NCBI GenBank assembly: GCA_037953745.1
Contig: JBAKBP010012253.1
Location: 1 to 64,000 of the forward strand
From: Lithodes maja
Lineage: Eukaryota > Arthropoda > Malacostraca > Decapoda > Lithodidae
Direction: 5' to 3'
DNA: 64,000 nt
Shown: positions 44,947-56,254 of the stretch, piece by piece
Numbering within the stretch: position 1 is the stretch's first letter
How the letters are laid out: every line of letters starts with the position of its first letter
Notes under the pieces: generated by a model
Told to the model about the DNA's origin: nothing
The model's input: only the letters and a program-made list of their open reading frames with translations
The model's database searches: none
Made by a program: the position numbers and the translations under genes

Positions 44947-46625
44947 GGCGGCCCACAGGCCCAATGTGGCGGGAGACCATCGGCCACACTGACGGAAGGG
45001 AAGCAGAGGCCACAGCCGCCGCCGAGGAACCAGGGCCATGGAGCAGCACAACCACCAGGGCCAGACACGGGCCACACAGAGCAGGGAGGTAGGCCGTAGA
45101 GGACACAAAGAGCGAGTGGCGCAAGCAGGACATGTGGCTCACCAAGCACGGGGAGCGACAACCAAGGCGAAAGCAAAGCAGCCGACCAGCACGAGAAGAA
45201 CACACACCAGAATCAGCACGTCGAAGGTGTAAGTGGAGAGAATGTCCAAGAAGAACCAGGGAAGGAGCATGGGGAAACAGGAACACACATGCAAACAGGT
45301 ATCCGTACTCACCCTAAACTGGGAGCACAGAGGTAGGTGAGGAGGGCGGCCGAGGCGGAAGAGCACCAGCAGAACCTGCAAAGATGGAGAAAGTGTTAAC
45401 CACCACTCAACATCTTACATGCAGGGCCTATAACACCAGGAAAGTGCATACACCAATATAGTATCAGGCAACAATATGACATAAAAAAGGTCAACAGTGA
45501 AAGCCAACTATAACCGCAAATTTGCGGGCCAATGGAGGTAGATCCGTACCGACACAAACCTCCCACATCGCCACGCGACCCCCCAGCGATCTCCGCAAAT
45601 TTGCGGGGAGCCGAAACGACCCAGAGGGCCGAATCGAGCACTCCGCAAATTTGCGGGACCGGCCAAGAGGGCCCGGTGCCGAACAAGCGAGAGGGGCGTC
45701 TAGGAAAACCAAAAAAGGCCCGCAACAAGCGTCAACTCCTTATGAACTCCAAGCGACGATGACCATCAAGCCGAGCAGTGTCTTCCTTGATAATATCCTG
45801 ACTCGACCGATCAAGGGAGAGGCAAGGAAGACACACCAGGGGAGAGGAGGCACATCCCCCGGGAACCACCCAAACCCACAGAGATAGAGCAAAGCCCATG
45901 AGGAGAAGTGGCAGGTTGGGTGGTTTGGCACAACAGGGGCCCCCGTGGGGTACCCCAGGTTGGGCAAAAGATATGAAAGGATGGAGGTGAAAACAGGAAG
46001 GGAACACAAAAAACCAGTAATGAAACTGGTGAGAAAAAGGGTGGCCTAGCCGCGAGTAGAGAATGTGTCAGGGGCGAAAAACCCTGTGGAGTGAGGGAGA
46101 GGCCCCCGTGGGGTACCCATGGGTATCACGAACCACGAAGCGCCCAGGCCCTTGAGACACAGTGAAGGCTCGAAAGGGGGGACTCGGGAATAACGCTAGT
46201 TATGCGGCTGACACAAACACTACCAACAGCACCGCCACCACGAAATCTCAGATTGTGAACCAACTGTACACCTAGGCTATGAAAAAAAATGAGAACTCAT
46301 AGGGGCATAGCAATTCCTGAATGATAAACAAGCTAGGCTAATTGAAGCTAAAAGCTAAACTATGCCCAGACTAACAGGAAAAAAGAATATGAAAAGAGAA
46401 AGAATGAAAAAATATAGACGGGGAACGCCAAGCGCCCCCGTACCTTCGGTAGCTATTTCCACACGCGTCTCCATTAAACACACTGAGGAGCCCATTTAGG
46501 TGTGTCCTAGATCACGTAACATCTGTCTAGCAAAAAGAAGGCCAGAAAAGCCGAAACGAACCTAAAACAGGGTGAATTGAAGGAGCACAACAAAAGCGAC
46601 TTCATTCAATGGAGCGCGTGAAAAA
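44947..46625 (-). other. DIRS 1 leader side, no clear coding frame
   Basis: Continues DIRS 1 beyond the LTR insertion up to its right terminal repeat. GC-rich, with frames of up to 143 codons but no domain. It contains three palindromes at 45514-45656 and two copies of GCCCCCGTGGGGTACCC near 45939 and 46103. Confidence 0.55.
45514..45656. repeat. Three copies of a 14-bp perfect palindrome
   Basis: CCGCAAATTTGCGG at 45514-45527, 45593-45606 and 45643-45656 (start-to-start spacings 79 and 50). The surrounding sequence is not otherwise repeated, which suggests the palindrome itself was copied or selected. Confidence 0.9.
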
Positions 46626-46918
46626 TGATAACAAGAGAGGGTCGCTCATGCGCACGTTCGACAGGGATCTGCACATGACGGAACACGGGATGGGCCTTAA
46701 GCGGTAACTAAGGTAAACCCCTTTTTCTTCTCTTCTATGCTTTTTTCACCTTCGGTGGTAGTTTTGGTTAATGTACAACGTCTCCTAGAGCAAGATAAGG
46801 AGTAGACTCAAGACGTTTTCTTTTTAACCGCGGTTGGAATGACGACATAGCAGTCAAAATAGACAAGTCGTCATTGCAATTAGGTTAATAGCCTTGACGT
46901 TGGATTTGCCAAGACTAC
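46626..46918. repeat. DIRS 1 inverted terminal repeat, right (5' end of element)
   Basis: Reverse complement of 30585-30880. It ends in ACTACTAACAAAT, which is complementary to the second half of the internal complementary region. Confidence 0.9.
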
Positions 46919-46920
46919 TA

Positions 46921-47400
46921 ACAAATCATTATTTTGCAATTATGCTAAAGCATTGTTAGACCCCATCTTGAATATGGCGTTCAGTTCTGATCACCGTGTC
47001 TCAAGAAAAAAATAAAAAACTTAAATCCGTGCAGCGTAGAGCAACTAAGGTAATTCCCTCTCTGAGCAACAAGCCATATTATGACAGATTAAAGAAATTA
47101 AATTTGTTCTTGCTAAAGAAAAGGAGGTTACGAAGCCAAATTATAGTGTTTTGAGATACTTAAAGGATTTGACAGAGTAGATATCAGTGCACTGTTCACG
47201 ATGAATAACAATGCTGCAACCCGGTGTAATAGAATTAAATTTATTAGAAAGAAGGCATGCCTAGATGTGACACAAAATGTTTTCACATACAATGTGGTTA
47301 AAGAGTGGAATAGTTTACCAAGGGAGGTGGTCGACAGTAAGTCAATTGATACGTTTAAGAAAAGACTGGACGATCATCTGATGGAGATTGGATTAATATG
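46921..47400 (+). pseudogene. CR1-like LINE, right part
   Basis: Thumb and C-terminal domain that continue the 29305-30533 element: VRPHLEYGVQF, SVQRRATKVIPSLSNKPYYDRLKKLNLF, then FIRKKACLDVTQNVFTYNVVKEWNSLP and the TFKKRLDDHLMEIG ending before TGA. A frameshift near 47150 and an internal stop are present. Confidence 0.88.
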
Positions 47401-47673
47401 AATTAATCAGTAGTTAAGTGTAATTTCCCTTTCAAACTAATATATTTCTATACTCTATAAACACTGTCCATGTGGGCATTTCCTGACCCATAAGGTTACA
47501 CTTCATCCTATTTTCCGGCACGGCTTTTTAGCCGGAAGGTTGGGAGAGAGCCTTCTACTTTGCTGTCCTATTCTGCTATTATAAACTGTCCCTGTCTAGT
47601 AGTATTAAGGCCGGACCACTTAGTAGGGACCGCAAGGCATCTGTGGTCTGAGTATCTCTCTCTCTCTTTCTCT

Positions 47674-47746
<73 letters not shown>

Positions 47747-48206
47747 GTATATGGAAAGGCTGAGTCTGCAACCAACTAATGCCTCTAAACAGTTTCCCAC
47801 ACGACAGCTTCTAAATGTGTTGCTGTGTGCATACCTGGGGTTATAATAGTAGTATGTGTGTTTTAGTCTGTTTACTCTATATACTTTGTTTATGCAATAA
47901 TTCTTCAGTAAAACATTTGAGTTCGTGAGTGCGTGTACTGTGTGCGTCTGTGTTTCTATTAACCCAAATGTGCTTATGTGTGTTTTAGATTAATTTTAGA
48001 GGTATTTTCTTTGTTTGTAACCGTGCATTTACCTGCTTATTTATTCATGAATATTATTATGAAAAGACAAATAATGAAACATGACGTACAACATAGTTTA
48101 TTATACAGTTGTTTACTTACCCGATTAATCCAATGGGATGTAATATATACCCCATCACACTGTCTTGGTGTTAGGTACTGTACAAAAGTGTTCTTCTACT
48201 TGGCAC
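47401..48206. other. No gene; contains a (CT)n array
   Basis: After the CR1 stop there is a GCCGGAAGG/TTCCGGC-like fold-back near 47512-47540, the (CT)n microsatellite, and AT-rich DNA without a recognisable frame. Confidence 0.5.
47654..47745. repeat. (CT)n microsatellite
   Basis: About 90 bases of CT with a few TTT interruptions near its left end. Confidence 0.96.
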
Positions 48207-48210
48207 TTAA

Positions 48211-48567
48211 GGGGGTAGTGCTTGGTTTTTGGTCTATATAATTATAGATTAATTTATTTTTAGTTTCCTCGCTAGACCTCCATCAAGTTTAGAAAAACAC
48301 CCCCTAGGCCCCCTTTCAAGATACATTTGTACATTTTTCGGTATAAAAATTTCTCGGCCAAAGGCCGGTTCCTTCTAAATTTGAGGTTCGCTTTCGCTCG
48401 CCAGGAAAAATTGACACCTAAAGGACACTTAAGGTTATAATATTGACAACAAAATGAGGCAAAAGCCCTCAAAATCGCCAAACTAGCGGCACGAAAATCT
48501 TAAAACCTCAAAACTAATATGATAAACATGAGGGAGAAGGGGGTCCAGAAAAGCGAGTAGTACTCCC
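48211..48567. mobile_element. TTAA-type MITE, unit 1
   Basis: Begins GGGGGTAGTGCTTGG after TTAA (48207-48210). Ends GCGAGTAGTACTCCC before TTAG (a mutated TTAA). Terminal GGGGGTAGT and AGTACTCCC are inverted relatives. Closely similar to unit 2. Confidence 0.65.
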
Positions 48568-48753
48568 TTAGTCCCTTCAGTACCGGTGCCGTCATTTTAA
48601 CTATTCTGAATTTCTGACTACTATTGGACGATTTTATTCAGTTCCAAAAGGGCCTCTAGCAAATAACAGGCTTCGAACTATCTCACTTAATTTGTTAATT
48701 TCATTAATCGAGTTTAGGAATAAAGTTGGTTAGTGGAGAGAACATAATATTAA

Positions 48754-49058
48754 GGGGGTAGTGGTTATTTTTGGTCTAATTTTGTAATTATTTATCTATT
48801 ATATATTTTCCTCGCTAGACCTCCATCAAGCTTAAAAAAAAAAAAAAAAATTACATTTTCCGGTAGAAAAATTTGCCGGCCAAAGGCCGGTTCTTCCTAC
48901 TCCTACAATTCCAGCGAGACCTAAATGGCACAAAAGGTCTATATAATGACAAAGAAATGGGGCGAAATGTCTTAAAATTGCCAAACTAAAGGAGCAAACT
49001 TCTTAAAATCTAAAAGCTAATAGGACTTAGCATGAGGGAGAAAAACGGCTAGCTCCCC
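48754..49058. mobile_element. TTAA-type MITE, unit 2
   Basis: TTAA at 48750-48753 and 49059-49062. Ends GGGGGTAGTGG and GGCTAGCTCCCC. It shares CCTCGCTAGACCTCCATCAA and GGCCAAAGGCCGGTTC with unit 1, in the same orientation. Confidence 0.7.
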
Positions 49059-49062
49059 TTAA

Positions 49063-51280
49063 CCCAAGAACGGCGAGCGTCCTCAATTGAGTCTGAACCC
49101 TATGAGGGTGAGCGTCCTAATATGAGCCAAGGTCTAAAAAAGGCTTTAAAAAACATCCCACTGGCACTCAAAACAAAGGAATGTGTGATTAAGTGAGGTA
49201 ATTCCCCTCCATACCTTCTATCACTCCTTAACATGTGTCCAACCCCCTTTCCCCCCACCCTCAATTATCACCTATTCCCCTGTTTATCGGGTAATTTTTC
49301 GCGCCAATATATCCCAGCCGGTTCCAAGGTCATAGAGGTCATAGAGAGAGAGAGACTTCACTAGCGAGACATCAGTCTGGCTTCTGGCCTCGAGAGGGGA
49401 GGGTGTATGTGTCGCGCGCCTCTCACCACATGATTGGCGGTCAGCAATAATTTGTCTTTTTCACCCCCTAATTACTATTCCCACTTGTTTTATTCTTGTT
49501 ACATGTTAATATCTTCATATTAACTACAATATGTAAATAATAGCTGAATAATTAAGATGTGGTTATGGCAATTTACAGTTACAGCTTTTTAAAGCTGACG
49601 AGACATTATAAACTTATCCAATTATTCATATTTATTAGTGGCCCCTCCATCATTGACGATATGCCTATTACATAATAGCTCTCTTTCAAGTCCTCGCGTC
49701 AGCATGTTTGAAACAGCCGCCACAGGGAGAAAGATTGCCAACATCATAAGTATATGCTAATTCTCTTATTGAATCTTCCTTATGATTGGGTACTCGCTAC
49801 GAAAAAACTTTGTAAAAAAATAAAAAATAAATGCTATAATTAAGCTTTCCAAAATTGTGGATGTCTTCCCGTGGATCCGAGACGCTGATTTGCCCAGCGC
49901 CATTACATCCTTCTCCTCCCTGTGTCCGTGCTGAGTAGACGCGCCTAGTCTGTCCTCCCTTCATTCTGCATTCTTTCGTCTCTTAGTGAGTCTTTTGCTC
50001 ATTTGTATTTATCTGAGGTGTTCTAGAATAGGTTTAGATTAGTTAGGACGAGCCTCCCCATTGGCACGTCCACAGGAGTGTGTTAAAATAGGGTACAGTG
50101 ATAGGCGTTTATGCGGTCCCTTTTGGACACGCTCGCCTTTGTTTTCATTTTTTGTTTTCAGCTCTAGCTATGCTTTTACTAGCTATTTAGGAGGCTATGT
50201 ATTATGCGGGGCTACGTTACTATGCAATCTATCAGATGGGGTAGCGTGTGTTGTTATCGTCTAGGAGGCGCTCTGGTTTAAGAGTTGTCCCACGTGGTGG
50301 GGAACTTTCCAGAACTTTTCCCCTCTGGCTCGGGGCAACGTATGGTGACTGGTTGCTGTGTCATCTCTGGAGGTAAGAGTGTCGAGTGTCGTCGTGCTGC
50401 TTGCCCTAGGCCTCGTGGCCAGCCTCATTTAGGGGTTATTATCGATGGCTAGGAGGTATTATTAATTAGTGAATTTAATAATAAGTATAGCCTTAAGATA
50501 TGACCTTCGCTTTCATGTAGTGATATTATACATGATTGGAAGGTGTCAGGAGACGTTCTGGCGTATTTTATTTGTGTTTTGTGGGTTACTGGCTTGGTCT
50601 AACAAGTTAGTAATTGCAAAGGGTTGGTGTTTCCCTCTGGCGATCAATTATCGGGAATTGGTACCGGAAGCTCGCCTCAACGGCGGGCAGGGAATAGATC
50701 CAATAAACCCGGCGTAGTCAGTAGTACCACTAGACTCCCGACGGAATAGAAGGCTTCCAGAAGGGTTTTTTTTTCGGCTCAGCCGGAAAGACTCGCCTAT
50801 ACAAATATCCTCACGCGGCGGAAAACTACTTTGAATCAGTCATCACGGCGGAAAAGTTCAGTGAGGTAAATAAACCATCACTCTAGTCATCGTAGGCGAT
50901 CCGATAGTTAATAATATTCAATAGGAATAATCACAAGTATGGGTCGGTGACACATGGTCATAGTTAAGCAGTCATATAACCTTCATAGAAACGTCATCGG
51001 GGTCTTTCAAAAGAAAAGTGCGGCGGAAAATTAGAGTAGCAAGTGGCGCTACGTCTAGTTTTCCGGCGTATTTGAGGTATAAAATGTGTGAATGTCTCGG
51101 TTTATCCTTATGAGCATTGATTCTTGGAAATTTCTTTTCCATATCACAACACAGCGACCTCAGCACAGGACTCAGGTAGGGGGGCCGATCCAAGTGGGGG
51201 GGGGGGTCGTTCACCATTATGCCTTTAGTCACTCTGTGCTCAACTACTGTGTTTATTAATCCCAGTGTTTAACCATAAAC
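49063..51280. other. No gene recognised; probable leader of DIRS 2 in its right part
   Basis: I see no coding domain. From about 49900 the composition shifts and several short GCCGG-type fold-backs appear (for example 50775-50792). The left end of DIRS 2 may lie in this stretch, but I could not find inverted terminal repeats for it. Confidence 0.4.
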
Positions 51281-53919
51281 TTTGTAAAATGTGTTAAGTG
51301 CTTGGACCGATCCAGAGGTGTCTGGTTATCCAAGAAATGCGAGATTTGTACAGACCTTAGGACTGGGTTAGGTGATCATCGTGATCCCGCTTGTCTAGTA
51401 GCCCTGCTGGAAATTAAAACTACTATCAATAATTACACTAAAGACATTGCTCATAAAGCTCTTCATTGCGACGAAAAAATCTTTGGGACCATTTGATTAT
51501 CAAATCACAAGTGAATAAAACTCCTCATTCCCGGTCCACTTCAAAGTCTAAAGAAAAGCCAAAAGTTCTCTCAAAAGAAATTGTGAGCAGCAGTGATAGT
51601 AGTGACTTCAACTAAGGCAACCCCCCCCCCCCCCCCCCCCCCCCTCCGCCGATCGAAGAGAGCGAGGTCGGCGTCTCCACGAGAGAACCAGTCCAGGTCA
51701 AGATCTAGATCGCCACTCAAGCAATCATCGAATTCATCTGTAGGTGCTTCAAGGTCGCATAAGAAAAAGAAAACTGAACCGACGCAGTCTAGCGCACAGA
51801 GTTCAGATGGGAAGGATCTTAAAAAATCCCATACGGAGGAGACTTGCTCGCGGCCGCGGCAATCGCCAGGGTCCCGTCCTCCTTCCTCCGCCCCTACCTC
51901 TACCATGTCTAACGTCCAATCTGGCAGTTCGGAGGTGGGGACGAAGGACGTTGAGTCAACTCCTAAGGAAGGTTCAAGTGATAGAAACTGTGTCTCAGGC
52001 TTTCAGTTTTGCTATACCTCGGGTAGATAAACTTAGTCATTCTCAAAGGGTGCCGTCGAAAGTCTTGGCTGACCAGTATAGAGGTTACCCAGCGAGTGAA
52101 CATCACAGTGACAACCAGGGTGCAAAACCCAGGGTAGAACCAGACTGGCAGGGTGTTTGGCGGCACCCAGAACCAGTGCAAACAGGTACACTTAGACAAT
52201 ACCCGGCGGGGATCAGGGACAGTGTTCAGAACATTGACCAAGTACCTTCATCCATCCCAGACTTGTCATGGGAGAGTCTTGAACAAAATTTACTCTCCGA
52301 AGTGCGGCAACAACCGGAAGAGAGGGAAGTGGTACGTGAAGAGCAGGAGGAAATAGACCTTTTATCCTCTGCTCAACCTGGCCATTTACCTAGTGTGTCC
52401 GAGATAGACTCGGTAACGTCTAAGGGGTCACAGAAAGAGTATGTGACGAGAGATGATTTACAGTCAATTTTACATAATTTTTTGCAAAATTTACAGAGTC
52501 TAACAACATCACCGGAAATTCCTACACAAGTACCGGAAGCTCCACCGATAATGTCTGTTTTGAGACCCCTGGAGACAGCCAGGGTTATTGCTCCAACTAA
52601 CGTAACGCCGCCTCTTACTAACTTAACGCCCCCTCTTACTTGTGCTAGTAGTATTCCTGTTGCATCTACCTTAACTACAACTAACGTAAGGGTTATTACG
52701 GATGTTATTCCTCCACCTTTGGATAAGACTCCTATCAAGAAGGGCCCTATGCCTCTTCTTTATGGGCCAGATTGGTCATGGGTTACTGTTATGGCTCAAT
52801 CTCGGGGGAGCTCCCGGTACCAAGTGAGTGGACTATTCAGATGAATAAAAACAGGAAATTAAGGGCGAAGGATACTGCAGGTATTACTTTAGACGTGTCT
52901 ATCAAAGCCATTCCTAATGTGTATGCTTATGATTATTTTGTGTATTCTTCCACACCAGCTCTCCCACCAGCCTCCTCTGCACGGCTGTTTGCAGACTGGT
53001 CAAGGTTGACGGATTGAATGACGTAAAAGCTCTTTCTTTACTTACGCCGGTATTGGACCCAATTCCGGTTAACGATCAGTCCGGCAACCCAGTACTGCAG
53101 GTGGGACAGGTGGGCACAGGTCTGTGGGTAAACTGGGAGACCGAAGCACAGCAGTTTGCCACCACTATTACTTCTAAGTCCTCCCATCAAATACCTCGAG
53201 AGACTCATTCTTGGTTTTCATTGCCGATAACCAAGGCCGGGGGAGTTCCACCTGCTATCTTGAACTTTCTTTCTGCCCCCAAATTGTCTTTATGGGAATT
53301 GCAGGATCCCTTTTCAATTCCTCCCCCGGCGCACCTGGATAAGGTTTTCAAAAAAGCATCAAGACTATTCTCTCAATTACAGCTGAGTTGACAGATAGCC
53401 CAGTCTCTCATGAGAACCATTTAAGTTATTAATGATTCAGATGCCAGGAAAGCAATGGAATTATCCCGGCACCTAATGCTACAGAATTCAATCCAGTCAC
53501 TGGGCGACGTCAGGATAGCCTTGTTAGAGGTAGTTTGTGCACGTCAAGACCTACGGGTCTATCTAGTAAACAAATTGCCGGACAACATTGGTCGCCGGGT
53601 AATTTTGTCACCAGTACTTACGCCCCCCTTAGTTTGCCCCAATACGTGGCAAACAGTGTTCAACTTAGTAGATGCAGCTAGGCCGGGTGCTTCACAAGCT
53701 AGAAAGGAGCACATTAAATTCGCTAAGCCATATGCCAAACTTAAAGTTAGTCCAAAGGCTCAACCTAGTGGGTCTAAGTTCTTTCAGGGCCCCAAGTCTC
53801 CTCCAGCACAAGGAAGCACTCAGGCCAAATACAAACAGGGAAAGAATTCAGGTAAATGGTTCAAGAGTCAACCCAAACACAAATCAGGTCAAGGTTCAAC
53901 TCCTGCCAAGGCTAGCTAG
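51281..53919 (+). pseudogene. DIRS 2 gag region
   Basis: Several frames in series. It opens with paired cysteines (KCVKCLDRSRG, KKCEICTD), which are zinc-binding-like. An Arg/Ser-rich segment follows, interrupted by a run of 24 C (51621-51644), then a long acidic/glutamine-rich part (to 52844). The segment with LPVPSEWTIQMNKNRKL, YAYDYFVYSS and HLDKVFKKASRLFSQLQ comes next, and last a basic Lys/Gln/Gly-rich tail ending at 53919. The arrangement fits DIRS ORF1. Stops at 53015, 53389 and 53420-53430 and frame changes break it. Confidence 0.65.
51621..51644. repeat. Poly(C) run of 24 inside gag
   Basis: The homopolymer breaks the gag frame; run length is likely to vary between alleles and to be uncertain in assembly. 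Confidence 0.9.
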
Positions 53920-54049
53920 CCGTTTAACCCTACCCCACCACCCTAAATAACTAAACATATCACGAACTCTCTCGCTCTCGGGGCCTGTCGTGGGCGAGTT
54001 GGATCAGAGTGTAGTTACGCCGGACAAGCCCAGTTAAGTAACTGGGTCA

Positions 54050-55450
54050 TTTTGGGCGTGTTATCGGGCTTGGCCCCGGCGAACTTGGGCAAGGACAGTG
54101 GTACGTAAGGGCATAATCTGGCAGTGGCTCCGGCGACCTCGCTTAAGTCAACCACTCGAGATCAATCGTGTTTCTTTAGAGGTGGAGTCACTAGTCCAGG
54201 AAATTATCACCAAGCATATCATTGTCCCAGTCAATCCAACTTGCCCAGTTTACACGTCTAGGCTTTTTCTCGTACCAAAGAGGGACAGTGTTCAGATGAG
54301 ACCAGTCTTAGATCTATCTTGTTTGAACCTACACATTCACAACGCATCGTTCAGGATGCTCACTGTGAATCAAGTCAGACTAACACTTCCGCCGCAAGGT
54401 TGGATGTGCTCGTTAGACCTGACTGAAGCCTATCGGCATGTCCCGGTAAACAAAAGGTTCCAAAAATTCCTCGCCTTGAGGATAGAGCATCAGACTTATG
54501 TCTTTCAGCGGATGCCCTTCGGGTTGAACCTAGCACCGAGAATATTTACCAAATTAGTCCGACAGGCTTTACTACCACTTTTAAATCAAGGAATCAAGGT
54601 GTTGTGGTACTTAGACGACTGGCTAGTGGTGGCAGAATCAGAGAGTCAATGCCGGAATAATGTAACACAAATTATAAACCATGTACAATCCCTGGGGTTC
54701 AAGGTCAACTTGGCGAAGTCGAACCTTGTCCCAACAAGGGTAATTCAGTGGATAGGGCTGGTCTGGGACACAGCACATCTTACTCTCAGTCAGAGTGTGG
54801 ACAATCGAAACATATTTCGAAAGAAATTTATCGTTTTCTCCACAGTCTGACAACCACGAGAAGGAAGTGGGATTGGCTCTCTCAACTGAATTCAACTTAC
54901 AGTAAAGTTGGGCCGGTTGAAAGTAAAGAGATTAATTCTGGAAGGAAACTAACATTTCCCACTATTGCCGGCGGGAAAGTTATGGCAAATTCCAACGTTA
55001 ATTCACAACTTACTATCGGTTTGGGCGAGACAGGAAACATTGCACTCAATAGTAACGTGGACGTCTCCTCCACCTACGATATGGATAGACACAGAAGCTT
55101 CAGGGACGATCGGCTGGGGTTATCAGTCAAGCCTCGGCCATCAGGGTCAAGGGCTTTGGTCCCAATCCGAAAATTTTCACATAAATGCGAAAGAGTTGTT
55201 AGTCCCCTTATTTTCCCTACAGGCTCACGGCTTCACCTTGCGGGGGAAATCAATAGCCTTTCGAATGGACAACTTGAATGCAGTTTCATGCATCCCAAAC
55301 AGGGGTCAACGAGGTCTTGGAAGTTGCTAGAATTGTCGGAAAAGTTTTTTGTTCTGGCAGACAAGCTGAACATTCATCTTCACGCATCATATCTGCCGGG
55401 CGTAGCCAACGTCTGAGCAGAGGCCCTGTCACGGAGACAGAGCACTGTAG
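54050..55450 (+). pseudogene. DIRS 2 reverse transcriptase and RNase H
   Basis: RT frame 54098-54850: RLFLVPKRDSVQMRPVLDLS, CSLDLTEAYRHVPV (motif A, D107 from the GTG at 54098), FQRMPFGLNLAPRIFTKL, and an intact YLDDWLVVAE (171-174). After frame changes near 54830 and 54970 the RNase H follows: WIDTEASGTIGWG (catalytic Asp), NAKELLVPLFSL, FRMDNLNAV, HASYLPGVANV, then a TGA where tryptophan is expected before AEALSRR. The catalytic residues of RT survive, but the polyprotein is broken at three or more places. Confidence 0.88.
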
Positions 55451-55569
55451 TAGAGTGGTCTCTCAAGCAAACCATCTTCAACCAGATGATTACAGAGCCT
55501 TACCGTCCACAAGTGGACTTATTCGCGTCCAAGGAAAACCACAAAACCACAAGCATTGTCTTTACTCCA

Positions 55570-56160
55570 TTTTCATAAATATAATCACTCTCCAGATTTG
55601 TATTCAATATTAAAGAAGGCAGTGTTCCTTATGGCTTTGGCCACAGGTAACCGGGTGTCTGAGCTGGCGGGGATGAGCAACGAACCAAATTTTCTCAGGT
55701 TTGGGAGATTATGTCAATGTTCAAATTGTGCCGTCGTCCACTTTTATTGCAAAAAATTAACATAGTGATCATGTTTTCTCTGATTTTACGATCCCGGCGC
55801 TAAAGCGAAGGGATACACATCATATATTATGCCAAGTACAATCTTTTAAGTTTTTGAGAGTTTCAAACCCTCAACAACAGGGAGATCACTGGGTAAATAG
55901 TACAGGCAAGTGCATCACGAAAAGGAAATTAGCATATTTACTTGTAGAGGTTATTAGAGAAAGTAATCCCGGTCTAGTGGGGAGAGCCCACGACATCAGA
56001 AAGTGGGCAGTGTCATGAAAATTCTTACAAAAAATGTCAGTCGATGATATTGCTAACACACGCCTATGGGCATTTAATCATGCATTCCTGACGCGCTACC
56101 TGTCTGTTACCTTGGATAAACCAAAACTCACCTGTGTGGCATTACGTCAACAGGTCTAAT
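55570..56160 (+). pseudogene. DIRS 2 tyrosine recombinase (N-terminus deleted)
   Basis: The catalytic domain begins abruptly at about 55570 after VDLFASKENHK of the RNase H-recombinase linker, so the N-terminal DNA-binding part is missing. It includes FLMALATGNRVSELAGM (first catalytic Arg), then in another frame HDIRKWAVS (HxxR box), a stop, and AFLTRYLSV (candidate nucleophile Tyr). All catalytic positions can still be read despite the breaks. Confidence 0.8.
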
Positions 56161-56254
56161 TGGTCTTTGTGCTATTAGTATTACGAATAATTTTAAGTGT
56201 GAAAAAGGAGGGGGGGGGGGGTTAATGGAGACCCTCAGACCCTCTGCCGGATAA

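Larger units (their letters stand above)
30534..46920 (-). mobile_element. DIRS retroelement 1 (coding on minus strand), itself interrupted
   Basis: A tyrosine-recombinase retrotransposon that integrates as a circle without target duplication. It has inverted terminal repeats (30585-30880 and 46626-46918), an internal complementary region (30943-31053), and in minus-strand order gag-like, RT, RNase H and tyrosine recombinase remnants. Without the nested LTR element (36789-44946) it is about 8.2 kb, long for DIRS; part of the excess is a SINE insertion and GC-rich filler. Coding parts are very GC-rich and many frames are open by composition alone. It sits inside the CR1-like LINE, whose two halves flank it. 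Confidence 0.85.
51281..56165 (+). mobile_element. DIRS retroelement 2, decayed
   Basis: Plus-strand order gag, RT, RNase H, tyrosine recombinase, as in DIRS 1 but with much lower GC and better preserved RT motifs. Its boundaries are those of the coding region only. No inverted terminal repeat or internal complementary region was recognised, so the ends may be lost. Confidence 0.82.
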
